A stretch of DNA of 64,000 bases from Leptospira ilyithenensis (GCF_004771005.1 NZ_RQHV01000066.1:1-64000); one strand, 5' to 3'. Shown: positions 44,934 through 54,443, numbered from the stretch's first letter. Numbers and translations are program-made. Notes: generated by a model not told the origin, from the letters alone.

Positions 44934-45691
44934 ACACCAACTAAACCTTTATCTATATATTGTTTTGCTTTCTCTAAATCTTCCGGGGAATTGATTCCAT
45001 GGCTTTCCAGGGCATTCTTTAGAGTGAGTGCACCCACTTTTTTGCCTTGAGAACGGAAAATCTTAATCACGTCGGTGAGATAGTATTCTTTTTGAGCATT
45101 GTCATTGCCTATGTTTTTTAGGGCATCAAACAAATGTTCTGCTGTGAAACAGTAGGTTCCTGTGTTGACTTCATTCACCGCTTTTTCTTCCGGAGTGGCG
45201 TCTTTTTGTTCCACAATCCGAAGTAGGGAACCGTCATCGGAAGAACGAATGATTCTTCCGTATCCGTTCGGGTCTTCCATTTTTGCAGAGAGGACAGTCG
45301 CTGAGTAATGATTGTCTTTATGAAGTTGGATGAGTTCTTTGAAGGAAGATGCGGAAATCAAAGGTGCGTCCCCACAAGCGACAAGGATATAACCTACGTA
45401 AGGTTGCAGATTTTTTTCTGCGGAAATGACAGCGTGACCTGTTCCCAATTGCTCTGTTTGTTCCGCAAATTCGACACCGGAAAATTTTTCGGCGATGGAA
45501 GTAACTATGTCTTTGCGATAGCCTACTACTACGATTTTGCGTCGGATGTTGGCATTTTCTATATTTTGTAGAACGTGGATTAAAAGTGGAGATTCGTTCA
45601 GTACAACCGCAACCTTGGGGAGCTCACTCTTCATTCGAGTGCCTTTCCCCGCCGCCAATATAACAGCAGTTACAGTCGTTTCATTGTTCAT
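44930..45691 (-). CDS. GlmU-like UDP-GlcNAc pyrophosphorylase domain only
   Basis: A 253-residue nucleotidyltransferase matching the N-terminal half of Glm[42 protein letters not shown] and [11 protein letters not shown]. The C-terminal left-handed beta-helix acetyltransferase domain of bifunctional GlmU (about 450 residues) is absent. It probably forms UDP-GlcNAc or a related UDP-sugar, with acetylation done elsewhere. It lies between tRNA-Gln and prs, a position that is empty in the widely conserved gene order. Confidence 0.85.
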   Translation of the reverse strand: MNNETTVTAVILAAGKGTRMKSELPKVAVVLNESPLLIHVLQNIENANIRRKIVVVGYRKDIVTSIAEKFSGVEFAEQTEQLGTGHAVISAEKNLQPYVGYILVACGDAPLISASSFKELIQLHKDNHYSATVLSAKMEDPNGYGRIIRSSDDGSLLRIVEQKDATPEEKAVNEVNTGTYCFTAEHLFDALKNIGNDNAQKEYYLTDVIKIFRSQGKKVGALTLKNALESHGINSPEDLEKAKQYIDKGLVGV

Positions 45692-45717
45692 ACATGCGAA
45701 ATTCGGAAAATAAAAAC

Positions 45718-45793
45718 TGGCTGGCCTGCTAGGATTCGAACCTAGGGAATGGCGATACCAAAAACCGCTGCCTTACCGCTTGGCTACAGGCCA
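45718..45793 (-). tRNA. tRNA-Gln (TTG anticodon)
   Basis: Seventy-six bases fold as a complete tRNA. The acceptor stem TGGCCTG pairs with CAGGCCA, the D-stem is GCC/GGC, and the anticodon stem GCGGT/ATCGC carries loop TTTTGGT with anticodon TTG. The T-stem CTAGG/CCTAG has loop TTCGAAT, and the 3' CCA is encoded. It starts four bases after the ispE stop and is followed 26 bases later by the GlmU-like start, so it must be processed from a protein-coding transcript. Confidence 0.95.
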
Positions 45794-45797
45794 GTTT

Positions 45798-46706
45798 CTA
45801 AAAAGAGAAGGATCGGAAATCCATTTCTGGAAATCGGGATTTCAGTGAGTTTAACAATGGCAACTGATCTTGTTCTTTCGCAACTAAGCCGAAAAAGCAA
45901 GAACCAGAACCGGAAAGAGAAGAGTAAACTGCTCCCTCTTGTAAAATTCCTGATTTCAATTCCTTTAAATCGGGATGAACCTGGAAAGCGATTTTTTCAA
46001 AATCATTCTCTAGTTTGCCGTTCAGGCTTGTCCAATCCCCGACTCGAAGACTTCTAACCACATCCTCTGTCAGAGTTTTCCATACTTTTGAGTCGTGGGT
46101 TTTTTGTAAACTTCTTTGAAGTCCGTCGTACATTGATTTGGTAGATAAAGAATAGGAGGGAATGGCAAGGATTCCATGCCCCTTTGCGACCTGAATGGGC
46201 TCTAAATTTTCGCCAATTCCTGTGACAATACAATGGTTTTCCTGAAGAAAAAAGGGAACATCGGCACCGATTGATTTGGCGAGTGTGATCTGTTTGTCCT
46301 GATTCAGGGAGATTTTGGAAAATAAGAACTTGAGTAAACTACCAGCGTTGGAACTCCCTCCTCCCACTCCACCTTCGGGCGGGATTCGTTTTGTTAAATG
46401 GACTCTGACGCCTTCGGGTACTTTGAGGTGGGGAAAAACGGCAAGGTAAGATTTGTATAATATATTTTTTGTTAGGTTTCCCCGTTCGGAAACTGCATCA
46501 AATAGCGCTTGTTTGGCTTGCGGAAGTTGGTTTTCGGAAACAAGCTGAAATTCCGGTATTTGATGGTTGGAAAGGGGAAAGGTTTCTACTTGGAAGTCGT
46601 CTCCGAAGTCAGTTCGAAGAAAAATACTTCTGATCTCATGGTATCCATCTTCTCTTTTGAAAGGAATCTCTAAGCCTAAATTGATTTTTGCGGGAGAGAT
46701 CGTCAT
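45798..46706 (-). CDS. ispE: 4-diphosphocytidyl-2-C-methyl-D-erythritol kinase
   Basis: A 302-residue GHMP kinase of the MEP isoprenoid pathway. SPAKINLGLEIPFKREDGYHEI at the N-terminus, the ATP motif PPEGGVGGGSSNAG (about 99-112) and the C-terminal SLSGSGSCFFGL are the three GHMP motifs. It phosphorylates CDP-methylerythritol. The neighbour order ispE, tRNA-Gln, prs, rplY, pth is known from Pseudomonas and others. Confidence 0.95.
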   Translation of the reverse strand: MTISPAKINLGLEIPFKREDGYHEIRSIFLRTDFGDDFQVETFPLSNHQIPEFQLVSENQLPQAKQALFDAVSERGNLTKNILYKSYLAVFPHLKVPEGVRVHLTKRIPPEGGVGGGSSNAGSLLKFLFSKISLNQDKQITLAKSIGADVPFFLQENHCIVTGIGENLEPIQVAKGHGILAIPSYSLSTKSMYDGLQRSLQKTHDSKVWKTLTEDVVRSLRVGDWTSLNGKLENDFEKIAFQVHPDLKELKSGILQEGAVYSSLSGSGSCFFGLVAKEQDQLPLLNSLKSRFPEMDFRSFSF

Positions 46707-46721
46707 TATGGAAATTCTAAT

Positions 46722-47684
46722 TTATGATACGAAGATGGAATTTGCTTTTTCCAGGCTCTGAAGGATTCGTTTTTGGAGATTTGCAGGTGATTTCAGGATA
46801 ATACTATTTCCATAACCTAAGATCGTATTCACAAACCAGTTTTCTTCCCGGATGGGAACTTCATAAGCATCATAATTTTGATCAAAGAATGGTTTGGATT
46901 CCGAAATCGGTTTTAAAGGTAATTTTTGTCCCAAATGAAATGCTGAGGAACCCGTGCAGTAAATGACTGCGGTTGCTTCGTTTAAAGATTCTTTCGGAGT
47001 GAGCAATTGAACAAATCCATTTAACCAATCTTTGGCGCCGTCGGGCAATGATTTTGTTTCCCGGTTTGTTTCCGTCACTTCCAAAATACAATCCAATCGG
47101 AATGCTCTGAAATCCTGTTTTTCCAAATCGAATCCTAAAAGATAAGAATCGTTTTCTTCCCAAAGAATCCAAGGATGTACGGTTCTTGTTTCTTTATCTT
47201 TGGTATTTCTTTTCCAATATTCCAATTGAATGATTTTTGCGTTTTGAATGTTGTCTGAAATTTTTTTGCGAATGACTGAGTGAGGTTCCCAGGTTCCGGA
47301 AGGAATTACGGAATTGATTTTGTTTAAAATCCTTTCTGAAATTTGTTTTTGATCGGGATCCGTTATGGGGACGGAATCGTCTTTTTCCGATAGAATGTCC
47401 CTGAGCAGAATCCATTCATCGGGAGAAAGAGGAAGTGCCTTGTCCAATGCGATGGGTAGTTTGATTTTTACTTTTTCACCGTCGTAATCCACTTCTACAC
47501 AATCTTGCGGAGAATAGGGATACATCTCTATCATAAAGAGTTCACCTAATTCCCGTTTGAGATCACCGATTGATTTATGACCGGTGATCTTTTGCAAGTC
47601 TTCCAAACTCAATCCGTCGGGATGTACGGAAAGAATCCTGATTAAATTGAGTTTGGATGCGGCACGAAGCGTTGCAGGGTTCAA
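46722..47684 (-). CDS. WYL-domain transcriptional regulator
   Basis: A 320-residue protein. The N-terminal region (LRAASKLNLIRILSVHPDGL) resembles a winged helix. A WYL domain follows (about 155-205: IQLEYWKRNTKDKETRTVHP, then YLLGFDLEKQDFRAFRLDCI), and then a C-terminal WCX-like region. WYL proteins bind a small ligand or nucleic acid and regulate transcription. The start is TTG 47684, one base after the upstream stop. It is close to PafC-like proteins but no pafB partner is adjacent. Confidence 0.82.
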   Translation of the reverse strand: MNPATLRAASKLNLIRILSVHPDGLSLEDLQKITGHKSIGDLKRELGELFMIEMYPYSPQDCVEVDYDGEKVKIKLPIALDKALPLSPDEWILLRDILSEKDDSVPITDPDQKQISERILNKINSVIPSGTWEPHSVIRKKISDNIQNAKIIQLEYWKRNTKDKETRTVHPWILWEENDSYLLGFDLEKQDFRAFRLDCILEVTETNRETKSLPDGAKDWLNGFVQLLTPKESLNEATAVIYCTGSSAFHLGQKLPLKPISESKPFFDQNYDAYEVPIREENWFVNTILGYGNSIILKSPANLQKRILQSLEKANSIFVS

Positions 47685-47685
47685 A

Positions 47686-48858
47686 TTAAACTTCTAAAAT
47701 CGCTTTTAGTTCCTTTGCATTGGATGCACATAGCGATTGTTTTTCGATGTTTTTTGCTTTCAAGTGACCACCGGTCAACCTTTGGGAAACAACGCTTGGA
47801 CCGAAGTCGATGATCGCTTGGATACTTGCATCGTTCCAGATAGGTGCGATCGCCAAATCCCAGTAAAGCGGCTCAATCAAAACCATTTTGAAAAGGATAT
47901 CGCGAAGGTTTCCGTCTTTTTGCAAGTTGTGGCCGTCGAAGATGCTATAAACCGGAACTTTCAGATCGCTTCCGTTGTAAGGGAAAGGGACTACTTCTGC
48001 GTCTTCTTTTACGAAACCGGGAAGGGAAGAATTCATAAACGGGCAGTGGAAAGGTGCGGTTGTTTTCAGATAAACGAATTTGAATTTTTTCTCATCCATT
48101 TCCGCTTTCCATTTGGAACGGAAGGCAAGCAAGGAAGAAGGAAGCGCGGAAAGGATCATCGAATCGGGAGTATTGTACAAAGAGATATAGATTGTATTTT
48201 GTCCTGTGAGTCCGAGTGATTCGTTGGTTTGTTTCACTCTGTCTTCCAATTCGTCTTTGGAATAACCGATGACTGCGGCCATTGGAGCCGGGTTTTTGTC
48301 TCCGTTTGCTTCGTTGCCTTGCGCAATTTCTGTGGAAATTGTGAAATCAGGATAAACTTTTTGGCCGTTAAACCCAAGATAAAATACAAATTTTAAAAAA
48401 TCACTGTATGCTTTTAGGAAATCGGTTCCTTCTTTCCCAAGACCAACTAACGCACCTGCGATGACGCCTTGGCTGTGTCCGCTGATACCGCCTGTTGTTT
48501 TGATAAGATCCGGTGTCGGATAACCTTTTTTTGTAACTAAAACATAGTTTGCAATTTGGGTCATAAAGATTCCAGGAACGGAGATAGGCGCGCGTGCCAG
48601 ATAATCTTCCGAAGGAGCTGAATCGGGATTTTCTAACCAGGCTTTGAAATTGAAACCTTCATTGAGGAAAGGGTTTTTTCCGTCGCGTGCTGCGATTTGG
48701 TCGGTTGTTTGGAAAGATATGTCAAAAAATTCTTTTAGTTCAGGTTCTTGGTATAGTTTGGCAAGCTCCTTTAAATAAGGTGAGCCTTGTCCTCCAAACT
48801 GCAAAAAAAATTTCTGAGATTGAGAGGAAAAACTAGAGAGAAGTTTCGGAGTAGTCAT
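47686..48858 (-). CDS. FabD-like acyltransferase (AT) domain protein
   Basis: A 390-residue acyltransferase with the FabD/fatty-acid-synthase AT architecture: FLQFGGQGSPYLKEL at the start, the nucleophile motif GHSQG (about 144-148) and the second catalytic region TTAPFHCPFM (His about 270). It is longer than FabD (about 310) and resembles the starter-unit AT domains of fatty-acid synthases. It is not next to other fab genes. The acyl donor is unknown. Confidence 0.82.
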   Translation of the reverse strand: MTTPKLLSSFSSQSQKFFLQFGGQGSPYLKELAKLYQEPELKEFFDISFQTTDQIAARDGKNPFLNEGFNFKAWLENPDSAPSEDYLARAPISVPGIFMTQIANYVLVTKKGYPTPDLIKTTGGISGHSQGVIAGALVGLGKEGTDFLKAYSDFLKFVFYLGFNGQKVYPDFTISTEIAQGNEANGDKNPAPMAAVIGYSKDELEDRVKQTNESLGLTGQNTIYISLYNTPDSMILSALPSSLLAFRSKWKAEMDEKKFKFVYLKTTAPFHCPFMNSSLPGFVKEDAEVVPFPYNGSDLKVPVYSIFDGHNLQKDGNLRDILFKMVLIEPLYWDLAIAPIWNDASIQAIIDFGPSVVSQRLTGGHLKAKNIEKQSLCASNAKELKAILEV

Positions 48859-48942
48859 TATATTTTCCTGAGATGTAGTTTTCTGTTACCCTAGAAAAAA
48901 GCCTTCCCGGAACAAGGAGAAAATTCTTCCTAAGATTCGAGA

Positions 48943-50695
48943 TCAGGAACCGTAAAATATGATTTTATAATAGATCAGATTGCCCGTTGGGGTTCCGTTG
49001 TTTTCGTCTTTAATAAGAATTTTCCAAGTTCCGTCCGCCGGAAAATCCAGATAACCTGAAATTCCGAAAATCTGATCGGTCATCGCCAAACAGTCTTTTG
49101 TCGGCAATGTCTTTTTTTCTCCCGAATAACAAAGGTGAGGTTCATGAATCTCCAATGTGCGAACGACAGGACTTGTAGGAGATTGAATTTGAATGCGAAT
49201 CTCTCCCGGATTGAGGTGATCGGAAGTCAGAACGAGCTTGATGGATTCGATTTTTGTGATTCCTGAGCTGGAAACTGGGATAGATTGAGTACTGAAACTT
49301 CCCGACTGGTCAATGGCAAGACTGATTGTTCCTTCTGCGGACCAGGTCTTAAGACTTGCAGAGCCGCCTACGGTTGTCCAACTAGCAGCAGTTTGGAGGG
49401 TTTTTTCCGCATCTACCGTGCCGAATCCGTACACGGTGCTGAAATCAACTCCGGGGCTGGTTGTTACCCAACTTGTATCAGATGGATCTGTTTTTTTTGC
49501 GGATAAGGCTAAGATTTTTTTTACATCTCTCCAGGTGAAGTTCGGGTATTTTTCCAAAAGAAGGGATACTACTCCGGTCACCATAGGAGCTGCTGCGGAT
49601 GTTCCGTTGAATGTGGATGTATATTTGTGATTCGTGTAATTAAAACTTGAAGTATCCGGATAAGAACTGTTTCCTCCTCCCGGATTGTAACCCCATTCCG
49701 AATTGGCACCCAGATTGTCTGTGGTGGTGATTCCTGTGTCGTTGCTTCCGTCTTTTCCGGTATAGGCAGTTAGCCATAAGTTGGCGCCTTTTTCGGAAAA
49801 GGCTGCACGTACTCCCGTATTTAATGCGCCTGCTACCGAAATGACTCCATAATGGTTCGTATAACCGTCGTAATTGGAATTATCCACTTCCGTTCCTACC
49901 GGTTCTCCCAAAGTGCCTGCTCCGTTTCCTGCGGCCCAAACATAGATCGTGCCTTTTCCGTCCCGATTATTTGCAATTCCGGATTCGATTGCCGTATAAA
50001 AAGAATTAGGTGCTCTTTGGTAATTGCCTGATCCGTCTTCGCTTCCCCAACTGTTGTTGGAAACAAACACGGATTTATTTTCCGTAAGGGATCGGGTCAT
50101 ATGGGAATCCGTACTTTTGGAGAGGTAATTATAAACCAAGAACTCGGAACAAGGTGCAACTCCCGTGATTCCCATACTATTTCCTCCCCGAGCGGAAATG
50201 ATCCCCGCAACGGAGGTTCCATGATTGGCGAGATTTCCTCCCGGGTCATTGGATGCGAGCCCGTTTGTCCCGTGCAAAAAATTGACGCTGGAGCTGGTCG
50301 CATTCGGCTGCAGGTCTTCGTGCTCCCAGAACGGCACCGTCATCTACTATGGAAACAAGGGTTCCTTTGCCGCTGAGACCCATGGACCAGGTAGGTACCA
50401 CATTTATATCATTGCCGGAGACTCCAGCAGGGTGCAGAGAGGAGTACATGGCTTGCCCGGTGTTCTTCAGATGCCATTGGTAGGAAAACAAACTGTCATT
50501 TGGTGTGGAGACAGGGTTGCAAGACTCAGGGGAGTAGGGAGCTGTGGTTCGATTAGAGAGGGTGAGTTGATTGAGCCAAAGAGTTGAATTCTTATCGGAT
50601 TTTTTGTTTTGGCACTGGAAAAGGCAGAAGGCAACCAAACAGATTGTTACTAGCAACTGAAACATAGGAAATGCCGCCTTTGAACGCATTTCCAT
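48943..50695 (-). pseudogene. Subtilisin/kexin-like (S8) protease lipoprotein gene split by a frameshift
   Basis: Two reading frames together encode one S8 protease of about 580 residues. The 5' part (50695 to about 50327) has a lipoprotein leader (LLVTICLVAFCLFQC) and the catalytic Asp in SIVDDGAVL. The 3' part continues as EHEDLQPNATSS and carries the His (ANHGTSVAG), the Ser (FNGTSAAAPMVTG) and a P/homo-B domain of proprotein convertases at the end. A single extra G in the GGG at 50325-50327 separates them. It may be a true mutation, a phase-variable site or a sequence error; all triad residues are preserved. Confidence 0.8.
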
Positions 50696-50750
50696 AATAA
50701 TCGCAACTGCTAAATTGCTACAAAAATATTAAATTTATGGCGAATAACCC

Positions 50751-50894
50751 TTAAGCTGCTTTAGAAACTTTAAGAGTGTCCTTAATTCTTTCGTGATCAT
50801 CTGCCAAAAGGACGATATTATCAAAATAGGATTTAAAATCAATCCTGCCTGAGGAGAAATCCTCATGGAGTAGTGCTAAAAGGAGATAAAACAT
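50751..50894 (-). CDS. Possible 47-residue small protein
   Basis: From ATG 50894 a 47-residue protein (starting MFYLLLALLHEDF, ending LKVSKAA) has a strong GGAGG five bases upstream. A longer reading to 50954 has no such site. It has a hydrophobic start and a charged C-terminal half. No family is recognised. It is 55 bp upstream of the S8 protease gene and on the same strand. Confidence 0.5.
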   Translation of the reverse strand: MFYLLLALLHEDFSSGRIDFKSYFDNIVLLADDHERIKDTLKVSKAA

Positions 50895-51212
50895 GGTGCC
50901 TCCAGTTCGGAACGAAATTAGCAATGTGACATAATTCGGAAAGTCTTTTTCCAAAACTGCAAAACAGTTCGTTCCATTTTTCTATCGGAAGGAAGCGAAA
51001 ATCAGGGGAGAAATTTTTTTACTCTTGGGATTGTATAGCCTCTATTTGGGTCTAAATCGTGAAAAATTTGTTTTCAGTGTAATCTTTCCCGGAATCAGGA
51101 GTTGTCCATCCGCCAAAACCAGCAAACGAAGGTTTAATGAAGTAGGGCCCTAAATGAAAAAGTTTTACTCTCCTGTCATAAAATAGTAATTGAGAGATGT
51201 TCTACTGAATCT
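50895..51212. other. 318-bp intergenic region
   Basis: I find no gene longer than ten codons here. It separates the divergent small protein and PilZ-like genes and should hold both promoters. A ten-codon reading frame at 51153 (MKKFYSPVIK) has AGGG upstream but nothing else to support it. Confidence 0.5.
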
Positions 51213-51551
51213 ATGTTAGCTACAAAGTACTTAAAGCCTATGAAACCAAATCATTACACAGAAATTCCCGCCAATTTCACTTTGAACCTAGAGGTTTTGG
51301 CAGATTATGATATCCACAAACACATCAGTGCAAGAGGTATTACCTTTATTCACCCGAACCCTTTTGATGTTTCTGCGATTATTAAAGTATCTTTAAAGAT
51401 GATTTCTTTGACCGGATCGGTTGATTTTTTAGTAAAGGTACTTAAATGTACCAGGTCGGAAGGTGAAAAGTTGTATGAATTGCATTGCAATTTTTACGAT
51501 ACGAATGCGGAGAAAGAAGATGAGGTCTTGGGTTTTATAAAAAGTTTTTAA
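51213..51551 (+). CDS. PilZ-like small protein
   Basis: A 112-residue protein. HISARGITFIHPNPFDVSAI and the later YELHCNFYDTN stretch resemble the beta-barrel of PilZ domains, but the RxxxR c-di-GMP-binding motif is not visible, so binding is doubtful. The ATG at 51213 is used; an ATG at 51240 is possible. It converges on the M23 lipoprotein with a four-bp overlap of stops. Confidence 0.5.
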   Translation: MLATKYLKPMKPNHYTEIPANFTLNLEVLADYDIHKHISARGITFIHPNPFDVSAIIKVSLKMISLTGSVDFLVKVLKCTRSEGEKLYELHCNFYDTNAEKEDEVLGFIKSF

Positions 51552-52411
51552 GGTGCCAAAGATTTCTCAAGAGCCGGAGCAAACTGATCTTCGTTCATTA
51601 GTTTTTCTTTTGAAACTTGTGCTATTAAAAACTTCGTAGGTGAAAAGAAACCATCCGTTCCAAAGGAATAGCCACCGCCTAATGCTGATCCGAAACCTGC
51701 TCTGATTTCAAAGTGCAGGTGAGACGGATAACTCCCTCCTGCATCTCCGATCGTTCCTATCCATTCTCCTTTTTTGACCATCTGACCCGGTTCTACTTCT
51801 ATTGTGTAAAGATGAGCATAGAGAGACTCGATAAAGAAGAACCTACCTTTTTCGGGGCTTGGATGTTTATGAACAATTCTTACTATTTTCCCCCATCCTC
51901 CTCCGTAATCAGCTGTTAGGCTGACAATTCCGTTAGCAATGGAGTAAATGGGTGAACCGAAATCGGAGTCTCCTCCTCCTATATAATTCCAATCTTCTCC
52001 AAGGTGAAATCGATAACCGAACTTAGGATTTTCAGTTCCAAACTTTTGGGCAATGTAAAAGCCTTCGCCAAATTTTCCTCCTACGGGAAATTCATATGAG
52101 TCCACATAAAATTGCGGGTAACGCTGGTAGATGGAAACAGGGTCTACTTTTTTTTCTGCCGTACCGCCGCCTAGCCAAGCGAAGAGGGGGTTTCCTTGGT
52201 AACCAAGTCCTTTCGGAGATTGGCATTGGGTAAGGAGACAAAGGTTTAAAAGTAAAATTGCTAATGCTAATTTTTGCGCGGATTTTTTGAATCCGCGCGG
52301 GTTGTATTTAGGCCCTTGCCAAAGATTTTTTGGACTTAGAAATTTCCTTAGTGTTTGTTTTGGAAATGGATTTTTCAAAATCTTCCGCTTTAGCTGAAAT
52401 TGGATAAACAT
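51548..52411 (-). CDS. M23-family lipoprotein endopeptidase
   Basis: A protein of up to 287 residues. The leader LALAILLLNLCLLTQC ends in a lipobox Cys (about 63 from the longest start), and the C-terminal part is an M23 domain with the zinc motif HLGED and SHLHFEI. Both are complete, so it may be an active peptidoglycan hydrolase on the outer membrane. The start is unclear: ATG 52411 and TTG 52378 both lie inside the monooxygenase gene, giving a 71-104-bp overlap and an unusually long pre-leader. No in-frame start lies closer to the leader. Confidence 0.8.
   Translation of the reverse strand: MFIQFQLKRKILKNPFPKQTLRKFLSPKNLWQGPKYNPRGFKKSAQKLALAILLLNLCLLTQCQSPKGLGYQGNPLFAWLGGGTAEKKVDPVSIYQRYPQFYVDSYEFPVGGKFGEGFYIAQKFGTENPKFGYRFHLGEDWNYIGGGDSDFGSPIYSIANGIVSLTADYGGGWGKIVRIVHKHPSPEKGRFFFIESLYAHLYTIEVEPGQMVKKGEWIGTIGDAGGSYPSHLHFEIRAGFGSALGGGYSFGTDGFFSPTKFLIAQVSKEKLMNEDQFAPALEKSLAP
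52276..52298. other. GC-rich hairpin at the monooxygenase/M23 boundary
   Basis: GCGCGGATT 52276-52284 pairs perfectly with AATCCGCGC 52290-52298 around a five-base loop. It lies ten bases past the monooxygenase stop and inside the codons just before the M23 lipoprotein leader. There is no T tract, so it is more likely an attenuating or processing structure than a simple terminator. Confidence 0.5.
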
Positions 52412-53738
52412 GGTTTTCTGCGTCTGCCCGTTTTTTGCCAGTTTTCATTTCCTTTTTCATTTGGTATAGAAAACTATCAAAGTCTACTTGAATTGTATGT
52501 CTTGCGCTGGACACATATCTTTTTCGCATTGCGGTTTGATCATTTTTAATCCACTTATGCATTTCTTTTTCCGAAGGTAGTTTGTAATTGCCTGATAGAT
52601 ACTGAGCAATCCATTTTCCTTGCATTTCCGCGAGGGGCATAATTGCACCGAGCGGTTGCATCAGACCGACAAAGATAAGATTATTGATTTCCGGCTTCAT
52701 CATTTTGAAAAAAAGCGGGATGTAGTTATTTGGCGCAGAAAGAAAATTTTCATCGAAGAACGGGAATTTTATGGCATAACCCGTGCAATAGATAATGACA
52801 TCTGCATTTTCTTCGGAACCGTCCGCAAATTGGATTTTTTTTCCTTTTAATTCTTTGATCGCTGCTTTGTATTTGATGTCCCCTCTCCCTAATCTTACTA
52901 GAAGGTCTTGGGAAACAGTCGGATGCGCCGAAGCAAACTTGTGATCAGGTTTGGGAAGGCCGAAATCTTCCATTTTTCCAACACCATATCGAATTAGAAG
53001 ATGGCCAAGAGTTTGCTGAATCCAAAAGGGAACCCATGGAGGAATATTTGTCGTTAGTTTGTCGAGTGGTTTTCCAAATAGGTAATTCGGAATTACATAA
53101 GCTCCTCGCCGGGAAGAAAGAAATACTTTTTTAGAAATACCGGGTCTGGAAAGCTCAACTGATATATCCATTGCACTATTTCCCATCCCCAGGATGACAA
53201 CATTCTTTCCTTCGCAATTAACAGGTGTTTTTGGGTCAACATAAGAATGAGAATGGATTGTCTCGCCTGAAAATTTTCCCGGAAAAGCGGGATCAGGCCA
53301 TTTTTCACTCCAATGGTGTCCGTTTGCAACAACTAACGCGTCGTAGTATTTTGCAGGACCTTTTCCCGGAGTGATTTTCCAGATTCCTTCAGGAGTTCGT
53401 TCCGCTTTTTTAATTCCGTTCTTGAACTGGATGTGCTTTCTCAGTCCAAAGTGATCAACAAAATTACCAAAGTATTTTTGAATCGGTTCATGGTTCGGAT
53501 AATCAGCATAATCCTTTGGCATTGGATAGTCTCGGTATTCCATCCGATCTCTATGGGTATTGATATGCAGGGATTTATAAATATTGCTTAGTCCGTTATC
53601 GTTCTTATAACGCCAATTTCCTCCGACATCACTGCCTTTTTCGTAACAATCAAATGGAATTCCATTTTCCTTTAAGGATTTAATTACTGTTATGCCGGAG
53701 GAACCCGCACCGATTACGCAAACTCGTGGTAAAGTCAT
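52308..53738 (-). CDS. Flavin-containing monooxygenase
   Basis: A 476-residue FMO/Baeyer-Villiger-like enzyme. The FAD motif GAGSSG lies at 10-15, the FMO fingerprint FSGETIHSHSYVDP at about 150, and the NADPH motif GMGNSAMD near 182, with CTGYA later. It oxygenates N-, S- or carbonyl substrates using NADPH and O2. I chose ATG 53738 because it places the Rossmann fold at the N-terminus. The C-terminal tail is basic and low-complexity. It overlaps the M23 gene at its 3' end. Confidence 0.86.
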   Translation of the reverse strand: MTLPRVCVIGAGSSGITVIKSLKENGIPFDCYEKGSDVGGNWRYKNDNGLSNIYKSLHINTHRDRMEYRDYPMPKDYADYPNHEPIQKYFGNFVDHFGLRKHIQFKNGIKKAERTPEGIWKITPGKGPAKYYDALVVANGHHWSEKWPDPAFPGKFSGETIHSHSYVDPKTPVNCEGKNVVILGMGNSAMDISVELSRPGISKKVFLSSRRGAYVIPNYLFGKPLDKLTTNIPPWVPFWIQQTLGHLLIRYGVGKMEDFGLPKPDHKFASAHPTVSQDLLVRLGRGDIKYKAAIKELKGKKIQFADGSEENADVIIYCTGYAIKFPFFDENFLSAPNNYIPLFFKMMKPEINNLIFVGLMQPLGAIMPLAEMQGKWIAQYLSGNYKLPSEKEMHKWIKNDQTAMRKRYVSSARHTIQVDFDSFLYQMKKEMKTGKKRADAENHVYPISAKAEDFEKSISKTNTKEISKSKKSLARA

Positions 53739-53861
53739 ATATTGATTCTCTAAGATGAGAATCTTACCTAAAAAGGAACGGCGTTTCAAGAATTATTTGC
53801 AATATTTGCCAAAAAAGACTCAGAAAGACCGTGAATTTGCCAATAATTGGCTGATGGAAGG

Positions 53862-54443
53862 TCACCTCCATCGCTCCGGAACATTGGAATGGGAATCTGC
53901 TAAATGGAAAATTTCGATTTTATAGGTTTGGGAGAGGGCATCGAGGTATTGGTGGGATTGGATTGAGCGAAGGAATGTAGTACCTCTTACCAACCCCAAC
54001 TCACGCACAGCCTTCAACCAACCCAGCTCGGCCAATTCCAACATTATCGCCAGCAATCTTGATCTTGAGATCCCCAAACCGTGAGACATTATATCCATTT
54101 CGATGAGCTCTTTATCCGCAATCCTGCAGCTGACTTTTTTTAAATCCAACCCTTCTTTTTGGTAAGTTCGAGTGAGTTTCTCTCGCTTTTTCACAATTAA
54201 GGCTTGGTAAATCAAGTATGCAGATTCCTCCAGTAGGTTACGTATGTGCCCTGAAAGAGTAAAATACCGATTTTTAGAAATTATCAATTTATCAATGAGG
54301 TCATTTGGAATCAAAAAGGATGTGCTTGAAGTTGCTTCAGGGTTGAGGCGGTAATGAATTTCCGGAGATTTTTCGACCGCCAAACGTTTATGAACAAATT
54401 CCCAATTTTTAAAATCGCTAAAATCAACAGTAAGTTCTTCCAT
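53862..54443 (-). CDS. Probable DUF1564 protein
   Basis: A 193-residue protein. The stretch KKVSCRIADKELIEMDIMSH and the following LGISRSRLLAIMLELAELG resemble DUF1564, a family I associate with Leptospira. The motif may be a helix-turn-helix or ribbon-helix type DNA-binding element, but that is inference. No other domain is visible. It is 26 bp downstream of the thioredoxin-like gene. Confidence 0.55.
   Translation of the reverse strand: MEELTVDFSDFKNWEFVHKRLAVEKSPEIHYRLNPEATSSTSFLIPNDLIDKLIISKNRYFTLSGHIRNLLEESAYLIYQALIVKKREKLTRTYQKEGLDLKKVSCRIADKELIEMDIMSHGLGISRSRLLAIMLELAELGWLKAVRELGLVRGTTFLRSIQSHQYLDALSQTYKIEIFHLADSHSNVPERWR

Noticed and set aside
48860..48942. Intrinsic terminator after the S8 protease gene
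   Set aside because: A T-run follows CCTT/AAGG on the minus strand, but the stem is only four pairs with a long loop.
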